Position numbers and translations under genes: made by a program. Source: an uncultured Prevotella sp. (GTDB lineage Bacteria > Bacteroidota > Bacteroidia > Bacteroidales > Bacteroidaceae). From it: a DNA stretch of 52,295 bases. The notes under the pieces are model-generated. The model had not been told where the DNA came from. It did not search any database and was given only the letters and a program-made list of their open reading frames with translations. The stretch spans positions 1 to 52,295 of the forward strand of contig CAMYVQ010000017.1 in NCBI GenBank assembly GCA_947302435.1, given 5' to 3'. This document shows positions 43,218-50,838 of the stretch, piece by piece; position 1 is the stretch's first letter, and each line of letters begins with the position of its first letter.

Positions 43218-43225
43218 TATTTTTG
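43218..43225 (+). promoter_or_regulatory. -7 element upstream of structured leader
   Basis: TATTTTTG at 43218-43225. The expected transcript start coincides with the 5' hairpin at 43230. It is the only plausible promoter for the lipoprotein gene at 43475. Confidence 0.55.
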
Positions 43226-43229
43226 CACT

Positions 43230-43440
43230 GTGTTTTTAAAACACGATGACATATTTGCTCAATCTCTCTGCTGAATTGGTACCTCGAAAGAGAAGGAAAG
43301 AGCGACAACTAATACGCATTGGAGCTACGCGCATAAAGCGTAGTCTTCACCATAGCGTATTAAAGGCAGTACCAAGCCTGGCAGAGAGTATGGCAAGGCT
43401 GCGCTTTCCTCTTATCACGATGTTAGTGCTGGCTTTCAAC
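43230..43440 (+). ncRNA. Candidate structured RNA / leader, copy 2
   Basis: The leader starts with hairpin GTGTTTT-T-AAAACAC (43230-43244). The block GACATATTTGCTCAATCTC, shared with copy 1 at 38602-38624, follows. Further downstream are a nested stem AATACGC/GCGTATT enclosing CTACGC/GCGTAG (43311-43361) and a long-range pairing TTGGTAC/GTACCAA (43277-43283 with 43369-43375). It would form a leader of about 245 nt for the lipoprotein gene at 43475. A 65-codon frame here (43246-43443) has unlikely composition and is not called. Confidence 0.45.
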
Positions 43441-43474
43441 TGAAAATTTAGTATTAACATTAAATATTACACTT

Positions 43475-44221
43475 ATGAAAAAGAAAAACTTAATCCTTCT
43501 TTTTGCCATGATGATGGCAGCAACGTTTTGTGTCGGTTTTGCCTCGTGTGGAGGCAGTGATGATGACGAGGATGATGGTGTTGACACTACTCCCATAAGC
43601 TTGGTGGCTGGGAAAGATAAAACAATTCAAGGTGCCGATACAATCACGACATCCAATAAATTTGTTGCCTATGCTACAAAGAATGTTGTTTACGCCTCGC
43701 ATGTAGGAGAGGCCGCACTGGTGGTTAACGGAAAGAAAACAATTCCAATCAAGGTCCTCCCTGCATATCACCTGTACGATGATCCTGTCTGTAAATGGGG
43801 ATGTGATGTCAACTACGTAAAGAACAACCAAAAGCAGGGTACAATTAGCAGTAAATCGACAAGCGAAATGGTGGTTTACGAGGATGCCGGGGCTGCAAGT
43901 TTTCTTATCTATCGTTTCAAGAATAGTAAATTAGAATCCGTAGCAGCACTTGTCAGCACAAACCACACCTCACAATACGCAAGTTATTTGGCAGAACGAT
44001 ATTTGATGCTACCTTACTATCAAGGAAAGGACACTTATTTTATAGGAGCCGACAACATCGACCTTGAGAGTGCTTCAACCGTAGTGATGATGGAAGTCTA
44101 CAACGTGGAATATCTGATGACTGCGTATATGCCAGCAAAGGATTATTCCTCGAGATCAAATCGTTCTGTAGGAAATGGTGACGATTTGAGAGAAATAGCC
44201 AAAAGCCTCATGTCTGAATGA
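43475..44221 (+). CDS. Lipoprotein of unknown function
   Basis: A 248-residue lipoprotein. The signal MKKKNLILLFAMMMAATFCVGFASC with lipobox Cys at about 25 is followed by a strongly acidic linker GGSDDDEDDGVD, a surface-export-like signal in Bacteroidetes. The N-terminal part (TTPISLVAGKDKTIQGADTI, then VVYASHVGEAALVVNGKKTIPIKV) looks like an Ig-like domain. The rest (YHLYDDPVCKWGCDVNYVKNN onward) is an alpha/beta domain I do not recognise. Codon use is AT-rich. A 16-bp perfect terminator stem follows, and the long structured leader suggests RNA-level control. Confidence 0.8.
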   Translation: MKKKNLILLFAMMMAATFCVGFASCGGSDDDEDDGVDTTPISLVAGKDKTIQGADTITTSNKFVAYATKNVVYASHVGEAALVVNGKKTIPIKVLPAYHLYDDPVCKWGCDVNYVKNNQKQGTISSKSTSEMVVYEDAGAASFLIYRFKNSKLESVAALVSTNHTSQYASYLAERYLMLPYYQGKDTYFIGADNIDLESASTVVMMEVYNVEYLMTAYMPAKDYSSRSNRSVGNGDDLREIAKSLMSE

Positions 44222-44229
44222 AATATAAT

Positions 44230-44272
44230 TAGGGCATCCAATTTGTTGTACATCAAATTGGATGCCCTATTT
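44230..44272 (+). terminator. Intrinsic terminator after the lipoprotein gene
   Basis: A perfect 16-bp stem (44230-44245 with 44254-44269: TAGGGCATCCAATTTG with CAAATTGGATGCCCTA), 8-nt loop and short T-run. It probably works in both directions between convergent genes. Confidence 0.9.
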
Positions 44273-44290
44273 AAGAATATAAAGCGAGAT

Positions 44291-44839
44291 TTAGCGGAGA
44301 GCGAAGAAATTATCGTCGCCCATCACGCTGCTGCGCACCTGGTTCAGGCCGGCCTCATCGTTGGTCACGGTGATGGTCTCGCCATTCGGCAGGTTGGCAC
44401 GGATGGTGCCGTCGGCATTGAAGCGGAAGATTTCCTTCACCACGCCGTTCTGCATCATCGACCATGAGTCGGTCTTCTCGTCGTGCAGGAAGTAGGTGAC
44501 CTCGCCCGTAGGAGCCTTCACCTCATAGCCCTTGCGCGTGGTCTTCACGGCATAGTAGCGGCCATCCTGACCCATCACGGTCGTGGTGTTGCTGGCAACG
44601 GGGTTGCTGCCACTCCAGAACTCGATGGTATTCAGCACAATATAGTCGACAAACGACGTGACGGTACCTGCTATCGGGAAGAGAATGATGCCCACAATAC
44701 CGTTGACATACTTGTTGCTGGTCATCGTGGTCTGCCACTTACAATACTTGTTGAACAAGGCGAAAGAGCCTACACACGAACTGCACATCACTGAACCTGC
44801 CAGCAGTACGACTGCTACACTAAGATTGAACTTTTTCAT
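44291..44839 (-). CDS. DUF3332-family lipoprotein
   Basis: A 182-residue lipoprotein. The signal ends with VMCSSC (Cys at about 22). The DUF3332 pattern GSFALFNKYCKWQTTMTSNKYVNGIVGIILFPIAGTVTSFVDYIVLNTIEFWSGSNP is clear, with a hydrophobic segment at about 47-65 (GIVGIILFPIAGTVTSFVDY). The C-terminal half is a small beta domain (GRYYAVKTTRKGYEVKAPTG). Function is unknown. The gene has its own -7 element TACCTTTG (44883-44876 on the minus strand) and is separate from the wbqC operon upstream. Confidence 0.85.
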   Translation of the reverse strand: MKKFNLSVAVVLLAGSVMCSSCVGSFALFNKYCKWQTTMTSNKYVNGIVGIILFPIAGTVTSFVDYIVLNTIEFWSGSNPVASNTTTVMGQDGRYYAVKTTRKGYEVKAPTGEVTYFLHDEKTDSWSMMQNGVVKEIFRFNADGTIRANLPNGETITVTNDEAGLNQVRSSVMGDDNFFALR

Positions 44840-44875
44840 ACGATTCGCTTTTTAATGGTTAAACAAAATATAGGA

Positions 44876-44883
44876 CAAAGGTA
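44876..44883 (-). promoter_or_regulatory. -7 element of the DUF3332 gene
   Basis: Minus strand TACCTTTG, about 35 nt before the start codon. Confidence 0.55.
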
Positions 44884-44931
44884 CATACTTTCAAACAGAT
44901 TGCCAACTATTTTCCCGAAAAACTTACATCT

Positions 44932-45552
44932 TTACAAAAAAAAGATACTTTCAGGTCCCATATTGAACAGCAAGTCGAGGATGCTGAGATTGGGCAGAAA
45001 GCCATGTTTCCGCTCATAGACCTGATAATAGCGGCGGGGCTGGAAGTCGGCATCGGGCAACGGATGCTTGGGATGGATTGCCTCGCGAAAATCTTTTACG
45101 GGCGAAAGGCTGTCAGTCTGCTGAGTCGGAAGAAAGTCAGTGGTAAAAGACACCTTGGGATGAATGTCGAGCAGTTCGCACATCTTGCAGCGGATGGCCT
45201 CGTTGAAGTCGTAGAGCAGCTCCCACTTCCCAGTGAAGAAGGGACGGAGGTCGTCCTCATAGTACTGGAAAAAGGGCGAGTCGCCATAAGCAGAGCAGAG
45301 TGCCTGCCAATGCTGATGTGGCCAATTGCCGTGGTCGGAAATGCGTACCCCTTTTTCACGGGGGAGGTTAGAGGGGGCTTCTACCGGTACTGTGAGTGCC
45401 TGCACGCCGTTAGTGGTGGCAATCAGACAGCGGTTGCGGTAGGTCTGCTTCTGGTAGCTGTCACAATGCTCCACAAGCACCTCGTCGTAGCGGTAGAGCT
45501 TCTGATACCACTGTATGGGGCCAAAATAAGTAGAGGAAAGTAGTGCCTTCAT
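44932..45552 (-). CDS. WbqC-family protein
   Basis: A 206-residue member of the WbqC-like family (many are linked to polysaccharide or lipid-A modification loci, role uncertain). Typical blocks are LSSTYFGPIQWYQKLYRYDEV, YRNRCLIATTNGVQALTVPVE, RISDHGNWPHQHWQALCSAYGDSPFFQYYEDDLRPFF and the end LSILDLLFNMGPES. The segment APSNLPREKG between VPVE and VRISD is encoded by a G/C-rich palindromic element (45349-45380), where relatives have an unrelated short loop. It is the last gene of a minus-strand operon dapB-lepB-lepB2-wbqC, 3 bp after lepB2. Confidence 0.88.
   Translation of the reverse strand: MKALLSSTYFGPIQWYQKLYRYDEVLVEHCDSYQKQTYRNRCLIATTNGVQALTVPVEAPSNLPREKGVRISDHGNWPHQHWQALCSAYGDSPFFQYYEDDLRPFFTGKWELLYDFNEAIRCKMCELLDIHPKVSFTTDFLPTQQTDSLSPVKDFREAIHPKHPLPDADFQPRRYYQVYERKHGFLPNLSILDLLFNMGPESIFFL
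45349..45380. repeat. G/C-rich element inserted in frame in the WbqC-family gene
   Basis: Minus strand GAAGCCCCCTCTAACCTCCC and on to AAAAAGGGG. It encodes EAPSNLPREKG. Imperfect arms CCCCC/GGGG. It resembles the elements at 18487 and 28123 in composition and effect. Confidence 0.65.
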
Positions 45553-45555
45553 AAG

Positions 45556-46098
45556 CTATTTCGGCAACAGGAAACGCTCATTGCGGTAGCCCGACACTAA
45601 TGAACTGTCGGTGGCGTGTGAATAAACAACCAGGAAGGCACGGCCAATGATTCTCTGTTCGCTGATGAAGCCCAACTGCCGGGAGTCTGTCGGATTCTTC
45701 TCGTTGAGTGCCTGCACCCAGTAATAGTCGGCATCGGCACAGTTGGCCAGTCCTGGCACAAGTCCCACCTCACCATTGTAGTATACGGTGTCGCCCGGCA
45801 GGGCGCACAATCGTCCGAAAAGCACGCGGTAATGCCCCTTTTCAGTGGGATATTCGTAGGCCACGATGTCGCCCCTCTTCATGGGTTGCCGGCAAAGCCG
45901 CCCGTAGCTGAACAGGCGGTTGCCCCCTGTGCGCAGCCCATAGCTCCAACGGTTGACCATCACGCGGTCGCCCTTGATGAACTCTGGCTCCAACCCGTCG
46001 CCATCCACGGAATAGATGGTGAAGGCCAATGCCCGGAATGCCATCATCAGCAGCAGGGCGACGGTCAGTGTTAGTAGAAATTTCAGCAGGTTGCGCAT
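45556..46098 (-). CDS. Signal peptidase I paralogue lacking catalytic residues
   Basis: A 180-residue S26-family protein with one N-terminal membrane segment (LLKFLLTLTVALLLMMAFRAL). It aligns without gaps to the active paralogue upstream: VDGDGLEPEFIKGDRVMVNRWSYG against IPSSSLEKSLLTGDYLFVSKVSYG. The catalytic Ser is replaced by Gly. In the second box GRLCALPGD against KRCVGLPGQ, the catalytic Lys is replaced by Gly. The fold motifs (RGDIVAYEYPTEKGHYRV, ALPGDTV) are kept, so it is a conserved but probably inactive relative, perhaps a partner or regulator of the active enzyme. The start at 46098 is preferred over an extension through the upstream palindrome. Confidence 0.85.
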   Translation of the reverse strand: MRNLLKFLLTLTVALLLMMAFRALAFTIYSVDGDGLEPEFIKGDRVMVNRWSYGLRTGGNRLFSYGRLCRQPMKRGDIVAYEYPTEKGHYRVLFGRLCALPGDTVYYNGEVGLVPGLANCADADYYWVQALNEKNPTDSRQLGFISEQRIIGRAFLVVYSHATDSSLVSGYRNERFLLPK

Positions 46099-46112
46099 TG
46101 GCTTGGGTTCAG

Positions 46113-46148
46113 TATGTTGCGACTTAGTTGCGACCAAGTCGCAACATA
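46113..46148. repeat. Palindromic element TATGTTGCGACTT...AAGTCGCAACATA
   Basis: Perfect 13-bp arms (46113-46125 with 46136-46148) around AGTTGCGACC, which is a further GTTGCGAC copy. It fills the gap between lepB and lepB2. The same core followed by ATACGGG occurs in the flavodiiron gene at 6074-6094. Confidence 0.85.
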
Positions 46149-46157
46149 CGGGACAGG

Positions 46158-47735
46158 TTATTTGATATTGTCGACGAAGCGGAACAGGCGGCTCCAGCGG
46201 ATGCCAGAGAAACCGTGACGGTCGGGATCGCTCGACCACCAGATGAAGATGGGCTTGCCCACGATGTGGTCTTCAGGCACGAAGCCCCAGTAGCGCGAGT
46301 CGGCTGAGTTGTGGCGGTTGTCGCCCATCATCCAGTAGTAGTCCATCTTGAAGGTGTAGCTCGTGGCCTCCTCGCCGTTGATGAAGATCTTACCGTCGCG
46401 CACTTGCAGGTCGTTGTGCTCATAGATCTTGATGGGTCGCTCGTAGATGGGCAGGTTGTCGAGTGTCAACTCAACAGACTCACCCTTGGCAGGAATCCAG
46501 ATGGGGCCGTAGTTGTCGCGCGTCCAGTGCAGGTTGCCGTTCTGGGGATAGATGCTCCGCTCAGAGAAGAACGAAGAAGTGTCTTCATCGGTGACCAGTT
46601 CCACGCTCTTGGCAATGCCGCGCTTCACCATTTCAGCTGCCGTGCGATGGGTCATCGGCATGAAGCCCACGCCGTTGGCATCCGACGTGCGGTAAAGCTG
46701 AATGATTTCCTCACCTGTAATCATCAGGTCTTTTCGCAGGTCATCCATCCGTTCGTCCATCAGACCCTTCACCGACAGGTTGTTCAGTTCCACGAAGTAA
46801 GTGTACTGCACGTTGTCAGGCTCCTTGTTGGCCTTGCCGTCAAGATAGATGATGCGGTTCTTGATCTGCAACGTCTGGCCGGGCAGGCCCACGCAGCGTT
46901 TCACGTAGTTCTCGCGGCGGTCAGTGGGGCGAATGTCAATCTCGCCATACTCGTTGGGATTCTGACGGATGATCTGTGAACCGACATAGTAGATGTAGTC
47001 GAAGTACTGGCGGCGCTCCATGGCCGTAATCGAATCAAGCTCCATTCTCATGCCAGGATACTGTTGCTGCATGTACCGATAGCCCAGTTCGTAGCACATC
47101 TCGTAATAGCGCGTCTTGTTTTCTGGGTGTACCAGCACGGTGTCGCCAGCCGGATAGTTGAACACCACGATGTCGTTCAGCTCCACCTTGCCCGTACCCT
47201 TCACACGGCGATAGTCCCAATGGGGCCAACTGATGTACGACTTCATCTCGGGTCCGAAGAACGGAGGCATGCGCATCTGATCCTGCGTCAGCGGCATGGT
47301 GAGCGGTGTCTCGGGAATACGGGGGCCGTAGCTCACCTTCGACACAAAGAGGTAGTCGCCCGTGAGCAACGATTTCTCCAACGAACTGCTGGGAATGACG
47401 TAGTTCTGGAAAAAGAACAGGTTAATGAAATATACGGCCACAAGGGCAAACACGATGGCATCGACCCACGACATAATGGTGCGCGTAGGATTCTCCGACT
47501 CACGCCACCACTGCCATTTGATTTTCTTGGTGATATAGACATCGAAGATGAAGGGCACCACAATCAGTCCCATCCACGACTCCACCCAGTAGAGGAAGAG
47601 CAGATAGAGCACAAGCACAACGATCAGCTTGGCCCACTGCACCTTCATGTTCACCACCTTCTCCGCGTCTTTCTTCGGTCTCTCGTAATTGGGCTTACTG
47701 CTGAACAGATCCCAAACAGAAAATTTTCTTGACAT
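46158..47735 (-). CDS. lepB: Signal peptidase I (active)
   Basis: A 525-residue inner-membrane peptidase that removes signal peptides from secreted proteins. N-terminal membrane segments (about 32-70 and 92-112) precede the catalytic domain. The Ser box is VIPSSSLEKSLLTGDYLFVSK with the catalytic Ser near residue 118. The Lys box is ENYVKRCVGLPGQTLQIKN near residue 285. The C-terminal box MMGDNRHNSADSRYWGFVPEDHIVGKP is the classic GDNR motif. Extra length between boxes is common in Bacteroidetes. It begins 8 bp after dapB, and an inactive-looking paralogue follows. Confidence 0.93.
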   Translation of the reverse strand: MSRKFSVWDLFSSKPNYERPKKDAEKVVNMKVQWAKLIVVLVLYLLFLYWVESWMGLIVVPFIFDVYITKKIKWQWWRESENPTRTIMSWVDAIVFALVAVYFINLFFFQNYVIPSSSLEKSLLTGDYLFVSKVSYGPRIPETPLTMPLTQDQMRMPPFFGPEMKSYISWPHWDYRRVKGTGKVELNDIVVFNYPAGDTVLVHPENKTRYYEMCYELGYRYMQQQYPGMRMELDSITAMERRQYFDYIYYVGSQIIRQNPNEYGEIDIRPTDRRENYVKRCVGLPGQTLQIKNRIIYLDGKANKEPDNVQYTYFVELNNLSVKGLMDERMDDLRKDLMITGEEIIQLYRTSDANGVGFMPMTHRTAAEMVKRGIAKSVELVTDEDTSSFFSERSIYPQNGNLHWTRDNYGPIWIPAKGESVELTLDNLPIYERPIKIYEHNDLQVRDGKIFINGEEATSYTFKMDYYWMMGDNRHNSADSRYWGFVPEDHIVGKPIFIWWSSDPDRHGFSGIRWSRLFRFVDNIK

Positions 47736-47743
47736 ACAACACG

Positions 47744-48463
47744 TTAAAACTTAAACATATCCGAAATGGTGAGCAGTCCCTTGTGCTCCTTGGTGTACTC
47801 GGCGGCGAGTACGGCACCAAGGGCAAAACCACGGCGCGAATGGGCATCGTGAGTGATGGTGATGCAATCCTCCGGCGAGTCATAACGAATGGTGTGGATG
47901 CCCGGCACCTCGCCGCGGCGGATGTGGTCGATGCGTAGGAACTTCGGGTCGGTGGTGTCCTCGGCCCAAGCCTCCTTACGGTCGATGGCTTCCACAATCT
48001 CCTCACCCAACGTGATGGCCGTGCCTGAGGGATGGTCGAGCTTGTGTACATGGTGGGTTTCCTCCATCTCCACGTCGTATTGTGCAAACTGGTTCATGAT
48101 CTTGGCCAGATAGCGGTTCACTGCCGAGAAAATGGCCACGCCAATCGAGAAATTAGATGCCCAGAACAGCGTTTTGCCGTTGGCGCAGGCGTTGCGCACG
48201 TCGTCGCCATGCTCTTTCATCCAGCCCGTCGAGCCGCTCACCACCTTCACGCCTTGCGCCCATGCCTTCAGGTAATTGCCGTAGGCGGCAGTAGGCGAGG
48301 TGAACTCGATAGCCACGTCAGCCGAGCGGAAAGCTTCGCTCTCGAAGTCCTGCTGGTTGTCAATGTCAATAATACTCACAATCTCATGACCACGGCTGCG
48401 GGCTATCTCCTCAATCATCTTGCCCATCTTGCCGTAGCCGATCAAAGCTATCTTCATTTTCAA
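47744..48463 (-). CDS. dapB: 4-hydroxy-tetrahydrodipicolinate reductase
   Basis: A 239-residue cytoplasmic enzyme of lysine and diaminopimelate synthesis that reduces hydroxy-tetrahydrodipicolinate with NAD(P)H. The N-terminal nucleotide-binding GYGKMGKMIEEIA is near residue 9. The family signature EETHHVHKLDHPSGTA with catalytic His/Lys is near residue 130, and the C-terminal GFALGAVLAAEY matches. A start two codons later (48457) is equally possible. It heads the dapB-lepB-lepB2-wbqC run. Its promoter region contains tandem GTTAGGA repeats. Confidence 0.95.
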   Translation of the reverse strand: MKMKIALIGYGKMGKMIEEIARSRGHEIVSIIDIDNQQDFESEAFRSADVAIEFTSPTAAYGNYLKAWAQGVKVVSGSTGWMKEHGDDVRNACANGKTLFWASNFSIGVAIFSAVNRYLAKIMNQFAQYDVEMEETHHVHKLDHPSGTAITLGEEIVEAIDRKEAWAEDTTDPKFLRIDHIRRGEVPGIHTIRYDSPEDCITITHDAHSRRGFALGAVLAAEYTKEHKGLLTISDMFKF

Positions 48464-48484
48464 TTCGAATTAAAAATTACAGTG

Positions 48485-48534
48485 CAAAGATACGAAAGAG
48501 TTAGGAGTTAGGGGTTAGGAGTTAGGAGTTATTA
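48485..48534 (-). promoter_or_regulatory. dapB -7 element with adjacent GTTAGGA heptad repeats
   Basis: Minus strand TATCTTTG (48492-48485). Immediately upstream five 7-bp units (GTTAGGA, GTTAGGG, GTTAGGA, GTTAGGA and GTTATTA on the plus strand) run 48500-48534 and occupy the place of the -33 element. Confidence 0.65.
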
Positions 48535-48578
48535 GTAGTTTTTAATAAAAATATTGGTCACTGATTCTCTTTTTTTGT

Positions 48579-48586
48579 TACTTTTG
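48579..48586 (+). promoter_or_regulatory. -7 element of the DUF3237 / transporter unit
   Basis: TACTTTTG at 48579-48586, about 40 nt before the ATG at 48629. A TTGG lies near 48554, slightly far for -33. Confidence 0.6.
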
Positions 48587-48628
48587 CAAAATCATATTCA
48601 GAGTGTTATCATTTTTACATACAAAACA

Positions 48629-49144
48629 ATGAAAAGACTACTGTTTTTGGCCATCATGGCCGTTATTTCCCTCAGCGTTGGCGCCCAGGCCTATCCCCCG
48701 AAAAATGCACCGGGAGTGGAGTTTGCCCTGCAACTGAAAGTGACGATCGACGGTGCCTTCGACATCGCCAACACGCCACACGGCCAACGTGTGGTGATTC
48801 CCATCACGGGCGGCACGTTCGAGGGGCCGGGACTGAAGGGAACCATCGTCAGCGGCGGTGCCGACTACCAGATGGTGAATGGGGACAAAAGCCGCACCGA
48901 ACTGGAGGCCATCTATTGCATCAAGACCGACGACGGCGTTTACATTCACGTCCGCAACCGCGGCCTCATCGTCAACGGAAAAGATGCCGAGGGCAAGCCC
49001 ACGTTCTACTTCCGCTGTGCGCCACAGTTTGAGGCTCCGGCTGACAGCAAATACGGATGGCTGAACAACTCGCTCTTCCTTTGCACTCCCGACTTCTCAG
49101 GTGATTTTCAGGGCATTGTGCTCAATGTATGGCGTGTGAAATGA
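48629..49144 (+). CDS. Exported DUF3237-family protein
   Basis: A 171-residue protein with a signal peptide ending GAQA (about residue 20). The DUF3237 beta-barrel pattern is seen in PHGQRVVIPITGGTFEGPGLKGTIVSGGADYQ, then GVYIHVRNRGLIVNG and the end FQGIVLNVWRVK. Function is unknown. The start at 48629 is chosen because the signal peptide begins there and the promoter lies upstream. Its stop overlaps the next start (ATGA), so the two are co-translated. Confidence 0.87.
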   Translation: MKRLLFLAIMAVISLSVGAQAYPPKNAPGVEFALQLKVTIDGAFDIANTPHGQRVVIPITGGTFEGPGLKGTIVSGGADYQMVNGDKSRTELEAIYCIKTDDGVYIHVRNRGLIVNGKDAEGKPTFYFRCAPQFEAPADSKYGWLNNSLFLCTPDFSGDFQGIVLNVWRVK

Positions 49145-50133
49145 CAACTGGAAACATGAATTTTCTTACACAAACGAGCCGCTGGCTTGCAGGCAATGCC
49201 TCGCTGTTCATCATCGCCATTGCGATTGTGACCTTCTTTGTGCCCGACCTCTTCACGTGGGTTCACGGCACCACACAGACCGTTATCCTCGGCATCATCA
49301 TGCTCACCATGGGACTCACGCTGACCACGGACGACTTCCGCATCCTCGCCCGCCGGCCCTTCGACATCCTGATAGGTGCCTGCGCCCAGTTCTTCATCAT
49401 GCCCTGCGTGGCCTACCTGCTGGTGCATGTGTTCCGGTTGGAACCTGCGCTGGCCTTGGGCATTCTGTTGGTGGGATGCTGTCCTGGCGGCGTGTCGAGC
49501 AACATCATGTCCTATCTCTGTCATGGCGACGTGGCCTTCTCTGTCGGCATGACCTGCGCTTCCACCCTCCTCGCCCCCGTCATGACACCGTTGCTGATGG
49601 AACTGACGGCCGGCGAAATTATCGAGATCAATGCCGTCGGCATGTTCCTCAACATCCTCATCGTGACGATTATTCCCGTGGGCATCGGCTGTTTCCTCAA
49701 CTACACCTATTCCAAGAGCACCCATTTCCCGACGATTCAGTCGCTGATGCCCGGACTGAGTGTCACCTGCTTGGCCTGCATCGTGGGCGGTGTCATCGCC
49801 ACGGTTCACGACGACTTGATTGCGCGTGGCCTCTGGCTCTTCCTCTGGACCTTCGCCGTGGTGTTCTGCCACAACACGCTGGGCTATATCCTTGGCTACA
49901 CGGCAGGCCGTTTGGCGGGTTTCTCGAAAGCCAAGAAGCGCACCATCAGCATCGAAGTGGGCATGCAGAATGCGGGGCTTGCCACCGTCCTTGCCGGCAA
50001 CTTCTTCGCCGCCCAGCCGCTCGCCGTGCTGCCTTGTGCCATCAGCTGCGCCTGGCACAGCATCAGCGGCACCATCCTCGCCGGCCTCTTCCTTAGGCGC
50101 GACACAAAATCACAGGGACAGGCTTCTGTTTAA
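49141..50133 (+). CDS. Bile acid:sodium symporter family (BASS/SBF) transporter
   Basis: A 330-residue inner-membrane protein with about 9-10 hydrophobic segments. Family motifs are MGLTLTTDDF near residue 55, LLVGCCPGGVSSNIMSYLCHGDVAFSV near 110 and SIEVGMQNAGLATVLA near 275. Bacterial members carry organic anions such as bile acids, pantoate or 2-keto acids with sodium. The start at 49141 overlaps the DUF3237 stop as ATGA; 49129 and 49156 are alternatives. The pairing with an exported DUF3237 protein is suggestive but the substrate is unknown. Confidence 0.9.
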   Translation: MTTGNMNFLTQTSRWLAGNASLFIIAIAIVTFFVPDLFTWVHGTTQTVILGIIMLTMGLTLTTDDFRILARRPFDILIGACAQFFIMPCVAYLLVHVFRLEPALALGILLVGCCPGGVSSNIMSYLCHGDVAFSVGMTCASTLLAPVMTPLLMELTAGEIIEINAVGMFLNILIVTIIPVGIGCFLNYTYSKSTHFPTIQSLMPGLSVTCLACIVGGVIATVHDDLIARGLWLFLWTFAVVFCHNTLGYILGYTAGRLAGFSKAKKRTISIEVGMQNAGLATVLAGNFFAAQPLAVLPCAISCAWHSISGTILAGLFLRRDTKSQGQASV

Positions 50134-50150
50134 AAGGTTCATTTTCCTGA

Positions 50151-50495
50151 TTATTCTTCTGATAAATATTGCTCAATCTGTTCTTTTAACGGCTGCAAAT
50201 CGTTCTCAATAACATTCCATAGCATGTCTTTCCTGATTTGGGAATATCCGTGTACAATATGATGACGCATACCCTCTATCTGCCGCCATGGGGTAGCAGG
50301 ATGGGATGCCTTGAATTCTTGAGTCAGCATATAGGCCGCTTCACCGATTATCATCGTATAGTATGCAACAGCTCCAAAAAGGATTGGGTCGTTGCTGAAC
50401 TTATTGAAGTCAACACCTTTCGCAGCGTTCTGGACATTTTGAATGTTGTCCAAAATATGCTCCAAACGATTTTTGTCTCTAATTGGTTCTCTCAT
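50151..50495 (-). CDS. hepT: HepT-like ribonuclease toxin (DUF86)
   Basis: A 114-residue all-alpha HEPN protein. The RNase motif R-x4-H-x-Y is present as MRHHIVHGYSQI near residue 75. Length and the start (IRDKNRLEHILDNIQNVQ) match HepT toxins of type VII toxin-antitoxin systems. It follows its partner nucleotidyltransferase with a 17-bp overlap on the same strand, as in known mntA-hepT pairs. Both genes are AT-richer than their neighbours, consistent with an accessory module. Confidence 0.88.
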   Translation of the reverse strand: MREPIRDKNRLEHILDNIQNVQNAAKGVDFNKFSNDPILFGAVAYYTMIIGEAAYMLTQEFKASHPATPWRQIEGMRHHIVHGYSQIRKDMLWNVIENDLQPLKEQIEQYLSEE

Positions 50496-50811
50496 ATATC
50501 AGGACTTTATCACGATTGGCTGTTTCATTTGCAAAAGGAAGCAGAGAGCCTTCTGGAATCAAGTCAATCTCACGACCAAGCATTTCCTTCAAATCCATAT
50601 ACATTCCTCCAAGTGTGAACAGGCTGAACTTCTGTGACATGTCTGGTACAAAAAGAATATCGACATCACTTTCAGGGGTGTCCTCACCACGGGCGAAAGA
50701 TCCGAAAAGCCATGCTTTCAAGACAGGTTGCGTCTTGAAATAATCAGAGATTTGCTTTGTCATTCTTGACTGGGCAAGCGACTTTTTGACTTGTGGGTCT
50801 TGGTTATTCAT
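50479..50811 (-). CDS. mntA: MntA-type nucleotidyltransferase antitoxin
   Basis: A 110-residue minimal nucleotidyltransferase. The active-site signature GS-x10-D-x-D is complete: WLFGSFARGEDTPESDVDILF near residue 35. MntA proteins AMPylate the HepT toxin and so neutralise it. The start at 50811 (MNNQDPQVKK) is preferred because a well-formed promoter lies just upstream; MTKQISDY at 50763 is possible. The frame also extends upstream without support. Confidence 0.88.
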   Translation of the reverse strand: MNNQDPQVKKSLAQSRMTKQISDYFKTQPVLKAWLFGSFARGEDTPESDVDILFVPDMSQKFSLFTLGGMYMDLKEMLGREIDLIPEGSLLPFANETANRDKVLIYERTN

Positions 50812-50838
50812 AAACAGTCCACATTTGCAATCTGTTTG

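Noticed and set aside
43246..43443. 65-codon open frame before the lipoprotein gene
   Set aside because: It lies wholly within strongly paired RNA-like sequence and its translation is unusual (many Arg/Lys, no motif); the related segment at 38602 is not open with the same start.
46099..46239. N-terminal extension of the inactive signal peptidase (47 extra codons)
   Set aside because: It reads through the palindromic element and into the end of lepB; the membrane segment starts right after the ATG at 46098.
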